Assembly: GCF_004358675.1 (NCBI RefSeq)
Contig: NZ_SMZO01000006.1
Coordinates: forward strand, 62,001 to 126,000
Origin: Meridianimarinicoccus aquatilis
GTDB lineage: Bacteria; Pseudomonadota; Alphaproteobacteria; Rhodobacterales; Rhodobacteraceae
Direction of reading: 5' to 3'
Length of the DNA: 64,000 nucleotides
Shown here: in pieces, positions 8,591 to 17,284 of the stretch
Layout: each line of letters opens with the position of its first letter
How positions within the stretch are numbered: position 1 is the stretch's first letter
Position numbers and translations under genes: made by a program
The notes under the pieces: generated by a model
Told to the model about the DNA's origin: nothing
What the model saw: the letters and a program-made list of their open reading frames with translations, nothing else
The model's database searches: none

Positions 8591-10408
8591 TTAGCCTCGT
8601 GGCATGCTGAGGGTTAAGGTTCGACCGGATTTCACATAGCTAAGCCGCCCATCCGTGATGCCTGCAACCCGGCCCCCATCCACACGGTCCCCAACTTCCA
8701 CGTTGATGACCCGTCCTGACGGGAGCCTGACCAGAGCACGGGGGTTGCGTGAGGTGCCGAAGGTGCCCAGCAAGTTGACTTCGGCCAAGTTCAGTTTGCC
8801 GTTGGTCGTCGCACGCTCGCGTGCGGCTTTTGGCGAGGCTGCGCGCGGTGTGGTCACTTCCGTCGAAGCGATGGCTTGAACCGGCGTTCGAGCAGCGGCC
8901 GCTTTGAAAGCGGCGAGCTTTTGCGCGCTGCGGGCCGTTGGTCGCGGCCCCGCCGGAACGGCAAACGCCGTGGCCTGAGCGATTTGGGCGCTGTCTTCTT
9001 CTTGTGCGGATGCCGGGCGTTGTGACGGCGGCAGGCTGGCCAGTTCGGTTTCGGTCTTGCCACCTAGCCGGTCGCGTTCGAACCGTTCCAGCAGACGTTC
9101 TGGCCGCAAGCGCGGTTCAAGCCGGCGCAGGGGATCATCTTCAGGCAGATCGGCCCGGCGCAGCACGGTGACCGTTTCGGGCTCTACACGCTCTGGTCGG
9201 GGGCGCGTCTGTGCTGGGGGGGATCCGGCAACAACAAGAAAGCCGTCCGGCGATAAGCGGCCTTCTGGGCTTGGTCGGATCAGACCATTTTCATCTACGA
9301 CATAAACCTGCTCGGGTGGGCCGGGTTGGGTCAGGCTGCCAGCGGCATTGGCCGCCGCGGGCGGCGTACTGATATCCGCAAGTGCCAGCGCATCGGTACG
9401 AAAGGAAAGGTCAATGCCCGGCAAAATCAGTTCATCGTCATCGGATACGTCAGCGCCTTGTGCCAACAACGGCGGCGGGGTGAAGAACGTAGCGATTTCG
9501 TTCATGCCGGTCGGGGCATCCATCGACGACAGTTCGGGCGAGGTGTCTCGCAAACTAGCCGTTTGCATTGGGTCCGCCGCGCGGCCTGCCATGGTCGGAA
9601 CGGCGTGGCGCTTCGGTGCGGACGGAAGCGCAAGCGTTGTCACGATCGTGTCTGCCGATGGGCTTTGCGCCGACAAAATTGGCGCATCGATTGCGATCGG
9701 TCCACGGGCGGTGCCCGTCATCGAGTACAAAGCGCCAACCGCAAGGGCCAAAACCATGACACCGGCGGCAACTGCTTTACGCCCGACGGCGGGCAGGCGC
9801 TTGCCCCTTGCGCTTTTGGGGGCATCGGTTTCTTCATGATCTGGCAGAGGGGCCAGATAGGCCGGATCGCGACGCGCGATGACCATGGCTTTGTCCCGCG
9901 CTGCGGCCATGACATCAGCATCTTGGGGCTTCTGCGGGGGCCCACCCAAAGCCGCCGGGCGGTCACTTGCGCGGCCGTCAACAGTTGGGCTGCTGCGCAG
10001 GCCGAACCAAGGTGCGTGGGCCATGTTGCCATGTTCGGCAGCCCCAAGGCATCCAACGGGGTGGGTCCCCAAGGCTGCCAAAAATTCCTCGACCTCGTCC
10101 AGAACCTGAGCGCCAACCATGGCAATGTGCCGACCGTGCGTGTCGTCATGCCAGTCACATCTGGTGTCGCTTTGGTGGGGGGCTGGTGGTGTTGTGCGAT
10201 CAATAACCTTCCGCACAATTTGTTCTTCGGGAAGAACCACGACCACCGGTGCGCTTTTTGCAGGGCTCAGCAACTCGGCCAAAGCATGCGGAAGGTCCGC
10301 CTCGCCGATACCTTCGGCGGCGGTGCCTTGAGGCTCCCAAGCCGCACCTGTCCAAAGGTGAAGTGCGGCGCGGTCCCCTGAAAGGTCAAGCGCGAATAGC
10401 TGTGTCAT
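8591..10408 (-). CDS. Hypothetical membrane protein with PilP/GspC-like C-terminal domain
   Basis: A 605-residue protein. I take the ATG at 10408 (MTQLFALDLSGDRAAL); an in-frame extension to 10498 runs through an AT-rich, promoter-like stretch. Residues 1-150 look like a diverged actin-like N-terminal domain of PilM/GspL type (VVVVLPEEQIVRKVIDR). A single membrane segment lies near 225-245 (VMVLALAVGALYSM). A Pro/Ala/Arg-rich linker of about 250 residues follows. The last 60 residues (RLPSGRVINVEVGDRVDGG, then YVKSGRTLTLSM) resemble the homology-region domain of PilP/GspC. The layout suggests an envelope-spanning scaffold, but no pilus or type II secretion gene is adjacent and the function is unknown. 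Confidence 0.7.
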   Translation of the reverse strand: MTQLFALDLSGDRAALHLWTGAAWEPQGTAAEGIGEADLPHALAELLSPAKSAPVVVVLPEEQIVRKVIDRTTPPAPHQSDTRCDWHDDTHGRHIAMVGAQVLDEVEEFLAALGTHPVGCLGAAEHGNMAHAPWFGLRSSPTVDGRASDRPAALGGPPQKPQDADVMAAARDKAMVIARRDPAYLAPLPDHEETDAPKSARGKRLPAVGRKAVAAGVMVLALAVGALYSMTGTARGPIAIDAPILSAQSPSADTIVTTLALPSAPKRHAVPTMAGRAADPMQTASLRDTSPELSSMDAPTGMNEIATFFTPPPLLAQGADVSDDDELILPGIDLSFRTDALALADISTPPAAANAAGSLTQPGPPEQVYVVDENGLIRPSPEGRLSPDGFLVVAGSPPAQTRPRPERVEPETVTVLRRADLPEDDPLRRLEPRLRPERLLERFERDRLGGKTETELASLPPSQRPASAQEEDSAQIAQATAFAVPAGPRPTARSAQKLAAFKAAAARTPVQAIASTEVTTPRAASPKAARERATTNGKLNLAEVNLLGTFGTSRNPRALVRLPSGRVINVEVGDRVDGGRVAGITDGRLSYVKSGRTLTLSMPRG

Positions 10409-10531
10409 GTGCCTGCCGGGCCTGTGGCCGCGATCATTCTCTTTGCTCGTTGAGAGTACTGTATCAAATAAAAATTGTTTAGATAGACGCAAACGCATGT
10501 TTTATATTCGAACATCATTAACGGAGGCCAC

Positions 10532-11233
10532 ATGCCCCAGTTTCTTACACGCGGTCTTTTCTGCCTGGTGCTTTTCGTGACGCCGATGGCGGTTGCGGCA
10601 GATGAGCTTACGAGCATCATTTCGGTCAGCGGCCGGGGTGAGGTGCACGTGCCGCCAGATCAGATCACGCTTCGCGTGGGCGTGGTTGCGGAAGCGCGTT
10701 CAGCACAAGACGCAATTCAACTTATGAGCGATGATGCCAGACTGCTGCTTGAGGCTCTCGAAGATGCCGGCATTCCAGCGCAGGATGTGCAGACTACGAT
10801 GCTTGATCTGCGCCCGGTGCGCGACCCGAACGGTGCGGTGCAGGGCCGCCAGTTGCGAATAATCGGTTTCGAAGCACAAACGCAGGTCACGGTGACCAGC
10901 AGGGATTTAATTGGCATTGGCGCGCTGTTCGATGACATCCTGGCGGCGGGCGCGAACCAGATAAACGGGTTTAACTTTGGCCTGCAAGATACTGAAAAAG
11001 CGTTAAATGAAGCGCGCGTACTGGCGGTGAAGGATGCGTTGGCCAAAGCCCAGCTTTACGCTGATGCTGCGGGCGTACCGCTTGGAGCAATCCTGGAAAT
11101 CAGCGATGTGGCGACTGGGGGCGGCTTTGAAGCCGCGCCCCGGATGATGGCCGCAGATGCGGGCATTCCGATGGCCCCCGGCAGCCTGCACTTGTCGGCG
11201 CAGGTCTTTGTCACGGTGGCCATCGGCGAGTAA
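10532..11233 (+). CDS. SIMPL (DUF541) domain periplasmic protein
   Basis: A 233-residue protein with a signal peptide (cleaved after MAVAA) followed by a SIMPL/DUF541 domain that starts ISVSGRGEVHVPPDQITLRV and ends SAQVFVTVAIGE, characteristic at both ends. Family members are periplasmic or outer-membrane proteins connected with oxidative stress and membrane integrity; no enzymatic activity is established. GGAGG lies 6 bases before the ATG. It is divergent from the PilP-like gene, and its stop is 6 bases from the convergent metY stop. Confidence 0.92.
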   Translation: MPQFLTRGLFCLVLFVTPMAVAADELTSIISVSGRGEVHVPPDQITLRVGVVAEARSAQDAIQLMSDDARLLLEALEDAGIPAQDVQTTMLDLRPVRDPNGAVQGRQLRIIGFEAQTQVTVTSRDLIGIGALFDDILAAGANQINGFNFGLQDTEKALNEARVLAVKDALAKAQLYADAAGVPLGAILEISDVATGGGFEAAPRMMAADAGIPMAPGSLHLSAQVFVTVAIGE

Positions 11234-11239
11234 ACCGCG

Positions 11240-12529
11240 TCAGGCGGTGGCTTTTGCCAGTGCTTGATCCAGATCGGCGATCAGGTCGGCAGAATCCTCA
11301 ATGCCAATCGACAGCCGCACAACGTTAGGGGCTGCCCCTGCTGCCTTTTGCTGTTCTTCCGTCAACTGACGGTGCGTTGTCGAAGCCGAGTGAATTATCA
11401 GCGAGCGCGTATCCCCAAGGTTGGCGACATGGCTGAAAATCTCTAGCGCATCCACCAGTTTGATGCAGGCGTCGTATCCGCCTTTGACAGCAAAGGTGAA
11501 CAGCGCGCCCGCGCCTTTGGGACACACGCTTTCAACGCGTCCATAATACGGCGAGGACGGAAGCCCTGCATACGTCACGAAATCAACCCGAGGGTCTTTT
11601 TCCAGCCAGTTCGCCACGGTCACGGCGTTCTCGACGTGGCGCTGCATCCGCAAGCTGAGCGTCTCGATCCCCATCAGCGTATAGTGGGCCGCCTGGGGAT
11701 TCATTGTCATGCCAAGATCGCGCAGGCCAATGGCGATGCCGTGGAACGTGTACGCCAGTGGGCCAAATGTCTCGTGGAACTTGAGCCCGTGATAAGCAGG
11801 CTCTGGTGCGCTGAGCGAGGGGAACTTGTCTGAGGCGGACCAATCGAACTTGCCACTGTCGACGATGCAGCCGCCGGTTACGGTGCCGTTGCCAGTCAGG
11901 TACTTTGTTGTCGAATGCACGACCAGCGTGGCGCCATGTTCGATAGGGCGGCACAGATAGGGGGTGGCCGATGTGTTGTCGACGATGAGCGGCAGACCTG
12001 CCTTGTCCGCAACTCCGGCAATGGCCTTCAGGTCGGTGATGTATCCACCCGGATTGGCGATCGACTCGCAGAAGATCGCGCGTGTGTTGTCGTCGATGGC
12101 TGCTTCGACAGCCGCGAGATCGTCAAAATCAACGAAGGTTGCGGACCAACCGAAGCGCTTGATCGTCTGGCTGAACTGGGTGACGGTGCCGCCATAAAGA
12201 CGTGTGGACACAACGACATTGCAGCCCGGTTGCATCAGCGGAAACAGGGCCATGATCTGGGCCGCGTGGCCGGACGAGCAGCATATCGCCCCGGCGCCGC
12301 CCTCAAGTGTCGCAATGCGTTCTTGCAGCACGGCCACGGTCGGGTTGGTCAGGCGCGAGTAGATGAAGCCGACTTCTTGCAGGTTGAAGAGTGCGGCGGC
12401 GTGATCTGCATCGCGAAACACATACCCTGTGGTTTGGTAGATTGGCGTTTGGCGTGCGCCTGTCGCCGGATCAGGCCGAGCGCCTGCATGAATCTGCAGC
12501 GTGTCAAAACCCATTGGTTGTGCGGTCAT
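11240..12529 (-). CDS. metY: O-acetylhomoserine aminocarboxypropyltransferase (sulfhydrylase)
   Basis: A 429-residue PLP enzyme of the Cys/Met metabolism family. The opening (FDTLQIHAGARPDPATGARQ), the tetrapeptide spacing of the cofactor pocket, and the PLP-binding lysine in VVHSTTKYLTGNG all match MetY rather than the shorter cystathionine synthases and lyases. It makes homocysteine from O-acetylhomoserine and sulfide, so it assimilates reduced sulfur. A strong ribosome site (AAGGGGGG) precedes the ATG at 12529. It diverges from the ABC binding-protein gene across 158 bases, in which I looked for and did not find a SAM-II-type riboswitch. Confidence 0.95.
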   Translation of the reverse strand: MTAQPMGFDTLQIHAGARPDPATGARQTPIYQTTGYVFRDADHAAALFNLQEVGFIYSRLTNPTVAVLQERIATLEGGAGAICCSSGHAAQIMALFPLMQPGCNVVVSTRLYGGTVTQFSQTIKRFGWSATFVDFDDLAAVEAAIDDNTRAIFCESIANPGGYITDLKAIAGVADKAGLPLIVDNTSATPYLCRPIEHGATLVVHSTTKYLTGNGTVTGGCIVDSGKFDWSASDKFPSLSAPEPAYHGLKFHETFGPLAYTFHGIAIGLRDLGMTMNPQAAHYTLMGIETLSLRMQRHVENAVTVANWLEKDPRVDFVTYAGLPSSPYYGRVESVCPKGAGALFTFAVKGGYDACIKLVDALEIFSHVANLGDTRSLIIHSASTTHRQLTEEQQKAAGAAPNVVRLSIGIEDSADLIADLDQALAKATA

Positions 12530-12687
12530 CGGTTAGTCCCCCCTTGGTGGTATTTTCCCATAGCAGTAGGGCATTGATCGGCGCATGCCAAGTTGTCCCG
12601 TTACAGCGGTTGAATGCATCGCTTTGGGTGCCTAACGTGGCGTCGGGTCTCGCGTTTCAGAGGGCCGGAGGAGCATAGGAAATTCAA

Positions 12688-13866
12688 ATGACTTTCATCA
12701 GACCAGTTCTGTTATTTTCAAGCGCGCTCGCCTTGAGCGCAGTCGCCGCTGCCGCCGAAATTCGCATTGCCCATGTCTATGGCAAAACCGGGCCTTTCGA
12801 AGCCTATGCAGAGCAGTCGCATAATGGGCTCATGATGGGCCTCGAATTTGCCACCGACGGCACGATGATGGTGAATGGTGAGCCGATTGTGGTGATTGAA
12901 AAGGACACCCAGCTTGATCCCGCGCGCGGTCGGGCCTTGCTTGAAGAAGCATATGGCGACGACGAGGTGGCGCTTGCCGTGGGGCCTGTAAGTTCAGGCG
13001 TGGCGCTGGCGATGCTGCCCGTCGCCGAAGATTACGAGAAAATTCTGATTGTGGAACCTGCTGTTGCGGATTCGATTACCGGAAGCAACTGGAACCGCTA
13101 TATTTTTAGGACTGGCCGCAATTCCAGCCAAGATGCGGTTGCCAATGCAATTGCTCTGGGCGCACCGGGGGTGAAAATCGCCACCTTGGCGCAGGATTAT
13201 GCCTTTGGGCGCGACGGTGTTGCGGCGTTTCGCGAAGCACTGGCCGGAACCGGGGCAGATTTGGTTCACGAAGAATATGTGCCAAGCGACACCACCGACT
13301 TCACCGCCGCCGCTGAACGGATATTTACCGCGATGAAAGATATGGACGGTGATAAACGGTTGTTCCTTATCTGGGCGGGCGGCGGCAATCCCATGGGCAA
13401 AATCAATGCGATGGAACCGGAACGCTTCGGGATCGAGATTGCCACGGGCGGGAACATTCTTGCCGCGCTAGCGGCCTATAAGGATTTGCCCGGTATGGAA
13501 GGCGCGACTTACTATTACTACGACATCCCCGATAACCCGGTGAATGATTGGCTGGTTCAGGAACATCAGGCACGGTTTGGCACGCCGCCTGATTTCTTCA
13601 CGGCCGGCGGTATGGCCGCAGGCATTGCGGTCGTCGAAGCGCTTCGTGCGGCGGGTACGTCGGAAACTGACGCCCTGATCGACGCAATGGAAGGTATGGA
13701 ATGGGAGACGCCGAAGGGAACCATGCGGTTCCGCGCCGAAGATCACCAAGCCCTGCAATCCATGTATCACTTCAAGGTCCGTGTTGATCCAGATGTAGAT
13801 TGGGCGATCCCAGATCTTGTGCGTGAATTGGGCATCGACGATTTGCCTGTTCCCGTGCGGAATTGA
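12688..13866 (+). CDS. ABC transporter substrate-binding protein, branched-chain amino acid type
   Basis: A 392-residue secreted protein with a signal peptide (cleavage after VAAAA) and a type I periplasmic binding fold (Peripla_BP_6 family, LivK-like): IRIAHVYGKTGPFEAYAEQS at the mature N terminus, then VGPVSSGVALAMLPV, and a C-terminal MYHFKVRVDPDVDW segment. It is the first gene of a five-gene importer with two ATPases and two permeases. The family imports branched-chain amino acids, amides, urea or aromatic acids, and the ligand here cannot be told from sequence. AGGA lies 7 bases before the ATG. Confidence 0.9.
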   Translation: MTFIRPVLLFSSALALSAVAAAAEIRIAHVYGKTGPFEAYAEQSHNGLMMGLEFATDGTMMVNGEPIVVIEKDTQLDPARGRALLEEAYGDDEVALAVGPVSSGVALAMLPVAEDYEKILIVEPAVADSITGSNWNRYIFRTGRNSSQDAVANAIALGAPGVKIATLAQDYAFGRDGVAAFREALAGTGADLVHEEYVPSDTTDFTAAAERIFTAMKDMDGDKRLFLIWAGGGNPMGKINAMEPERFGIEIATGGNILAALAAYKDLPGMEGATYYYYDIPDNPVNDWLVQEHQARFGTPPDFFTAGGMAAGIAVVEALRAAGTSETDALIDAMEGMEWETPKGTMRFRAEDHQALQSMYHFKVRVDPDVDWAIPDLVRELGIDDLPVPVRN

Positions 13867-13876
13867 TTGGGCGCTT

Positions 13877-14629
13877 ATGCTGGAAACCCATGATCTGACA
13901 GTGCGGTTCGGCGGGCATACGGCGGTGGATGCCGTGTCCTGCCGGTTTCACACGGGCGAATTGACGGCGATCGTTGGTCCGAATGGCGCAGGGAAGACTA
14001 CCTTTTTCAACCTTGTATCGGGGCAGGTGTTCCCGACCTCTGGACGGGTCACCCTGTCAGGGGCCGATATTTCCCGGCTAAGCCCAGCGGCGCGCACGCG
14101 GCGCGGCATTGGGCGCGGGTTTCAGCAGACCAACTTGTTTCCGGGGCTGACTGTGACCGAGAATGTGCGCTTGGCGGTTCAAGCGCGTCAACGCAAAGGG
14201 GGCAGGCTGTTACGGCTTGCCCAATCAGACAAGCAAATGGGCCGAGAAACTGACGCACTTCTGTCGGATGTGCGGCTGGAACGCATGGGCCGCCGGTTGG
14301 CTGCCGAATTGTCTCATGGCGAGCAAAGAATGCTCGAGGTTGCTCTTTTGATGGCGCTGCAACCCAGCGTTTACATGTTTGATGAGCCGACGGCGGGCAT
14401 GTCCGCAGAAGAGGCGCCGTTGGTGCTGGGCTTGATCGACGCTTTGCGACGGGACGCGTCAAAGTCAATTTTGTTGGTTGAGCACAAGCTTGACGTGATC
14501 CGGTCGCTGGCTGACAGGATTGTCGTGCTCCACAACGGGAAACTTGTTGCGCAGGGCGCGCCCGACGAAGTTATGGGCCTGAAAATCGTTCAAGACGCGT
14601 ATATGGGACAGGATTTGGTGAATGTCTGA
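13877..14629 (+). CDS. ABC transporter ATP-binding protein (LivG-like)
   Basis: A 250-residue ATPase. The ATG at 13877 (MLETHDLTVRFGG) is preferred to an in-frame start inside the binding-protein gene because it gives the family-typical N terminus. Walker A is GPNGAGKT, the signature is LSHGEQRMLEVA, Walker B is VYMFDEPTAGMS, and the H-loop is LLVEHKLDVI. The GRGFQQTNLFPGLTVTENV segment is typical of LivG. It powers import together with the following ATPase and the two permeases, and its 3' end overlaps the next gene by 8 bases. Confidence 0.93.
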   Translation: MLETHDLTVRFGGHTAVDAVSCRFHTGELTAIVGPNGAGKTTFFNLVSGQVFPTSGRVTLSGADISRLSPAARTRRGIGRGFQQTNLFPGLTVTENVRLAVQARQRKGGRLLRLAQSDKQMGRETDALLSDVRLERMGRRLAAELSHGEQRMLEVALLMALQPSVYMFDEPTAGMSAEEAPLVLGLIDALRRDASKSILLVEHKLDVIRSLADRIVVLHNGKLVAQGAPDEVMGLKIVQDAYMGQDLVNV

Positions 14630-16154
14630 CGGTAGCGGCGACGACAAACTGAATTTGCGCGTTGATAGGCTCGCTGCGGCCATGGACGCAGCACGCGCGC
14701 GGGCGAGGGGGGAGACGCCGCCAGCGAAGCAAACCGGACCCCGTGTTAGAGTATCGCCGGATGACCGGGGCTCCACAGTCCCCGCCCAGCCCGAAGACAC
14801 GCCTTCTGCACCCTACGATGTTCCGGAACACGGCGTAGTACGGGCTGATCGTGCAAACGAGGCTTCGGACCATGATATGACCGTGGAACCAGACGCGCCT
14901 GTGCCAGAAGAACGGGTTGCCGATCTTGATACAGGCCCCAAGCGCGAATGGGAACCGATCTTAAGTGAAGAACAGCTCACCGAGGATGCGCCCGCAGGGC
15001 CCGGTCCGATCTTGGAAGATCCACAAGACGCTGACGTTGCGCATAAGCCTGATACCGATTTTGACGGGGATCAACCGCCCTTTGAAGACCCCGAACTGGG
15101 TGGGCCGGTCGCTGATGCGACTGCGCCGGATGATGCGCGGATCGTGTCCCCTGATCCGGCGGATCCGCCTAGGGACATCCGCGACCCCGCGAGCCAATTT
15201 GAAACGCTTGTTCTGACCGAGGTTGCCCAGCCGGTTGGTAACGACGCGTCGAAACCTCTGTTGTTGACAGAAGAAAACAAGGTGCCCGCGCAAGCAAAGC
15301 CAGAACCTGACTTCGCGGCTCATGCGAAGACCGATGTAGAACTCGAAAAGGTCATGTTGGCGGCAGCCGCCCCAACGGTGCCTGAGCCTTCTGCAGCGTA
15401 TCAAGGCCGGGGGGCGACATGGCAACGACCGGTCGGCCCGGCTTTGCTCTCCCTGGACGGTGTGCAAACAAATATTGGTCGCTATCACATTCTAAGTGAT
15501 GTTGGGTTTGATGTGCCCTCGGGTGCGGTCACCATGCTGCTTGGTCGCAATGGGGTTGGAAAGACGACAACCTTGCGAACGATCATGGGGCTGTGGCACG
15601 CGCGAGCCGGGTCAATCCGTTTCGCGGGAGAAAAGATTGAGCACTGGCCACCGCATCGCATCGCGCGCGCTGGAATTGGATATGTCCCTGAAAGTATGTC
15701 AATATTTTCCGATTTGACCGTTGCGGAAAATGTGACCCTTGGGGCTGTATCCGGGCCGGTTTCCCAGCAACGGCTGGACTGGTTGTTCAGCCTCTTTCCG
15801 CAACTTGCGACATTCTGGCGGGTCCCGGCAGGCCATTTGTCGGGTGGGCAAAAACAGATGTTGGCCCTTAGCCGGGCGCTGGTCGAAAAGCGTCGGCTTT
15901 ATCTTATTGATGAGCCGACAAAGGGGCTTGCGCCATCTGTGGTCTCGACAGTGGTCTCGGCAATTCGGGATTTGAAGTTGCAAGGAGCCACAATCCTGAT
16001 GGTCGAGCAGAATTTCGCGGTGGCGCGCGCCCTTGGGGATCAATGCGTTGTCATGGATGATGGCCGTGTCACGTGGCGTGGCCAGATGAGTGACCTTGCC
16101 GACGATCCCGAGCTGCAAACCCGGTTGATGGGTCTGACGGGGGATGCCGCATGA
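14622..16154 (+). CDS. ABC transporter ATP-binding protein (LivF-like) with long acidic N-terminal extension
   Basis: A 510-residue protein; LivF ATPases are normally 230-240. The ATPase occupies about residues 272-510: LLGRNGVGKTT (Walker A), LSGGQKQMLALSRALVE (signature), LYLIDEPTKGLAP (Walker B) and MVEQNF (H-loop), all intact. The first 270 residues are Asp/Glu/Pro/Ala-rich with no recognisable domain and are probably disordered. The whole extension is in frame and has the same GC-rich codon use as its neighbours. The ATG at 14622 overlaps the livG stop, and no better start lies near the ATPase domain. The stop overlaps the next permease gene (ATGA), so the extension is within a tightly packed operon. 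Confidence 0.9.
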   Translation: MSDGSGDDKLNLRVDRLAAAMDAARARARGETPPAKQTGPRVRVSPDDRGSTVPAQPEDTPSAPYDVPEHGVVRADRANEASDHDMTVEPDAPVPEERVADLDTGPKREWEPILSEEQLTEDAPAGPGPILEDPQDADVAHKPDTDFDGDQPPFEDPELGGPVADATAPDDARIVSPDPADPPRDIRDPASQFETLVLTEVAQPVGNDASKPLLLTEENKVPAQAKPEPDFAAHAKTDVELEKVMLAAAAPTVPEPSAAYQGRGATWQRPVGPALLSLDGVQTNIGRYHILSDVGFDVPSGAVTMLLGRNGVGKTTTLRTIMGLWHARAGSIRFAGEKIEHWPPHRIARAGIGYVPESMSIFSDLTVAENVTLGAVSGPVSQQRLDWLFSLFPQLATFWRVPAGHLSGGQKQMLALSRALVEKRRLYLIDEPTKGLAPSVVSTVVSAIRDLKLQGATILMVEQNFAVARALGDQCVVMDDGRVTWRGQMSDLADDPELQTRLMGLTGDAA

Positions 16155-17284
16155 GCGATGTTGGTGTGGCGGCAGCGCCGCGTGTGCAGAATACAGGCCG
16201 TTTTGCCGGTGTTGGCGGAGTCATGCCGTGGTTCTTGGTCCCGCTCATCATGGGCTTTGGTCTTCTCGCAATGGCGATTCAGGCTCTGCCAAACGACGGC
16301 GAAACCCTGTGGGGCGTTCTGTCATCGCCCGATCTGATGCGGGCGCGAACGCTGCCGGCAGTCGCGGCCATCTTGCCATCGTGGTTTACGCTCACCCTTG
16401 CGGGCCTCGCAATGGGCATGATGTTCTTTCTGATGGCGTCTGGTCTGACGTTGGTTTTTGGATTGATGGACGTGATCAATTTTGGCCACGGTGCATTCGT
16501 GTCTGTCGGGGCGTTTGTTGGGGTAAGCGTCCTTGCGGGTCTGTCGGGTTGGACATCAAGCCCCGAGATTGCATTGAACCTTGCGGCCATCGGCTTTGCG
16601 ATCATGGCGGCAATGGCCGTCACCGGCGCCGCGGGACTGGTGTTTGAACGGGTTATTGTGCGGCCGGTTTACGGCGCGCATCTGAAGCAAATTCTGGTCA
16701 CGGTTGGCGGGCTCATTATCGCAGAGCAATTGATTCACGTGATCTGGGGCCCTGCCGAGATTTACCTCAGTCGCCCCGAAAGCCTGAAAGGCGCCATCGT
16801 GTTCAAAGGTGTCGCGCTGGAAACCTATCGCTTACTTGCAGTAGCGATCGGTGTCGTAATCTTCGCGCTTATGAGTCTTGTTCTGAAATACACGCGGATT
16901 GGTTTGATCGTGCGGGCCGGCGTGCAGGACGGCGAGATGGTCGAGGCGATGGGATACCGGCTGCGGCGTGTGTTCATTGGTGTATTTGTGGCAGGGTCTG
17001 CTTTGGCGGGGCTCGGCGGTGTTCTGTGGGCGCTTTATCAGGAAGTTGTCACCGCGCATATGGGCGCTGATCTGATGGTGCTTGTTTTTGTCGTTGTCAT
17101 CATTGGCGGGCTTGGGTCGGTAACCGGCTGTTTTCTGGGGGCCATGATGATTGGCCTCGTGCAAAATTATACTGCATTTGTGGAACCGAAGCTTGCTTTG
17201 GTATCGACCATCACAGTCTTGGTGCTTGTTTTGCTCTGGCGGCCGACCGGGATGATGTCCCGGTCCGGAGGGCGACAATCATGA
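16151..17284 (+). CDS. Branched-chain-type ABC transporter permease (LivH-like)
   Basis: A 377-residue inner-membrane permease with roughly nine hydrophobic segments. FGLMDVINFGHGAFVSVGAF, the hallmark of the LivH family, falls near residue 107. The N-terminal region (about 60 residues before the second membrane segment) is longer than in E. coli LivH. It overlaps the ATPase gene before it and the LivM-like gene after it by 4 bases each, so stoichiometric expression is likely. Confidence 0.92.
   Translation: MSDVGVAAAPRVQNTGRFAGVGGVMPWFLVPLIMGFGLLAMAIQALPNDGETLWGVLSSPDLMRARTLPAVAAILPSWFTLTLAGLAMGMMFFLMASGLTLVFGLMDVINFGHGAFVSVGAFVGVSVLAGLSGWTSSPEIALNLAAIGFAIMAAMAVTGAAGLVFERVIVRPVYGAHLKQILVTVGGLIIAEQLIHVIWGPAEIYLSRPESLKGAIVFKGVALETYRLLAVAIGVVIFALMSLVLKYTRIGLIVRAGVQDGEMVEAMGYRLRRVFIGVFVAGSALAGLGGVLWALYQEVVTAHMGADLMVLVFVVVIIGGLGSVTGCFLGAMMIGLVQNYTAFVEPKLALVSTITVLVLVLLWRPTGMMSRSGGRQS

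Noticed and set aside
12530-12687. Possible SAM-type riboswitch upstream of metY
   Set aside because: The leader has one weak stem (GGCAT/ATGCC) but none of the conserved SAM-II or SAM/SAH sequence blocks.
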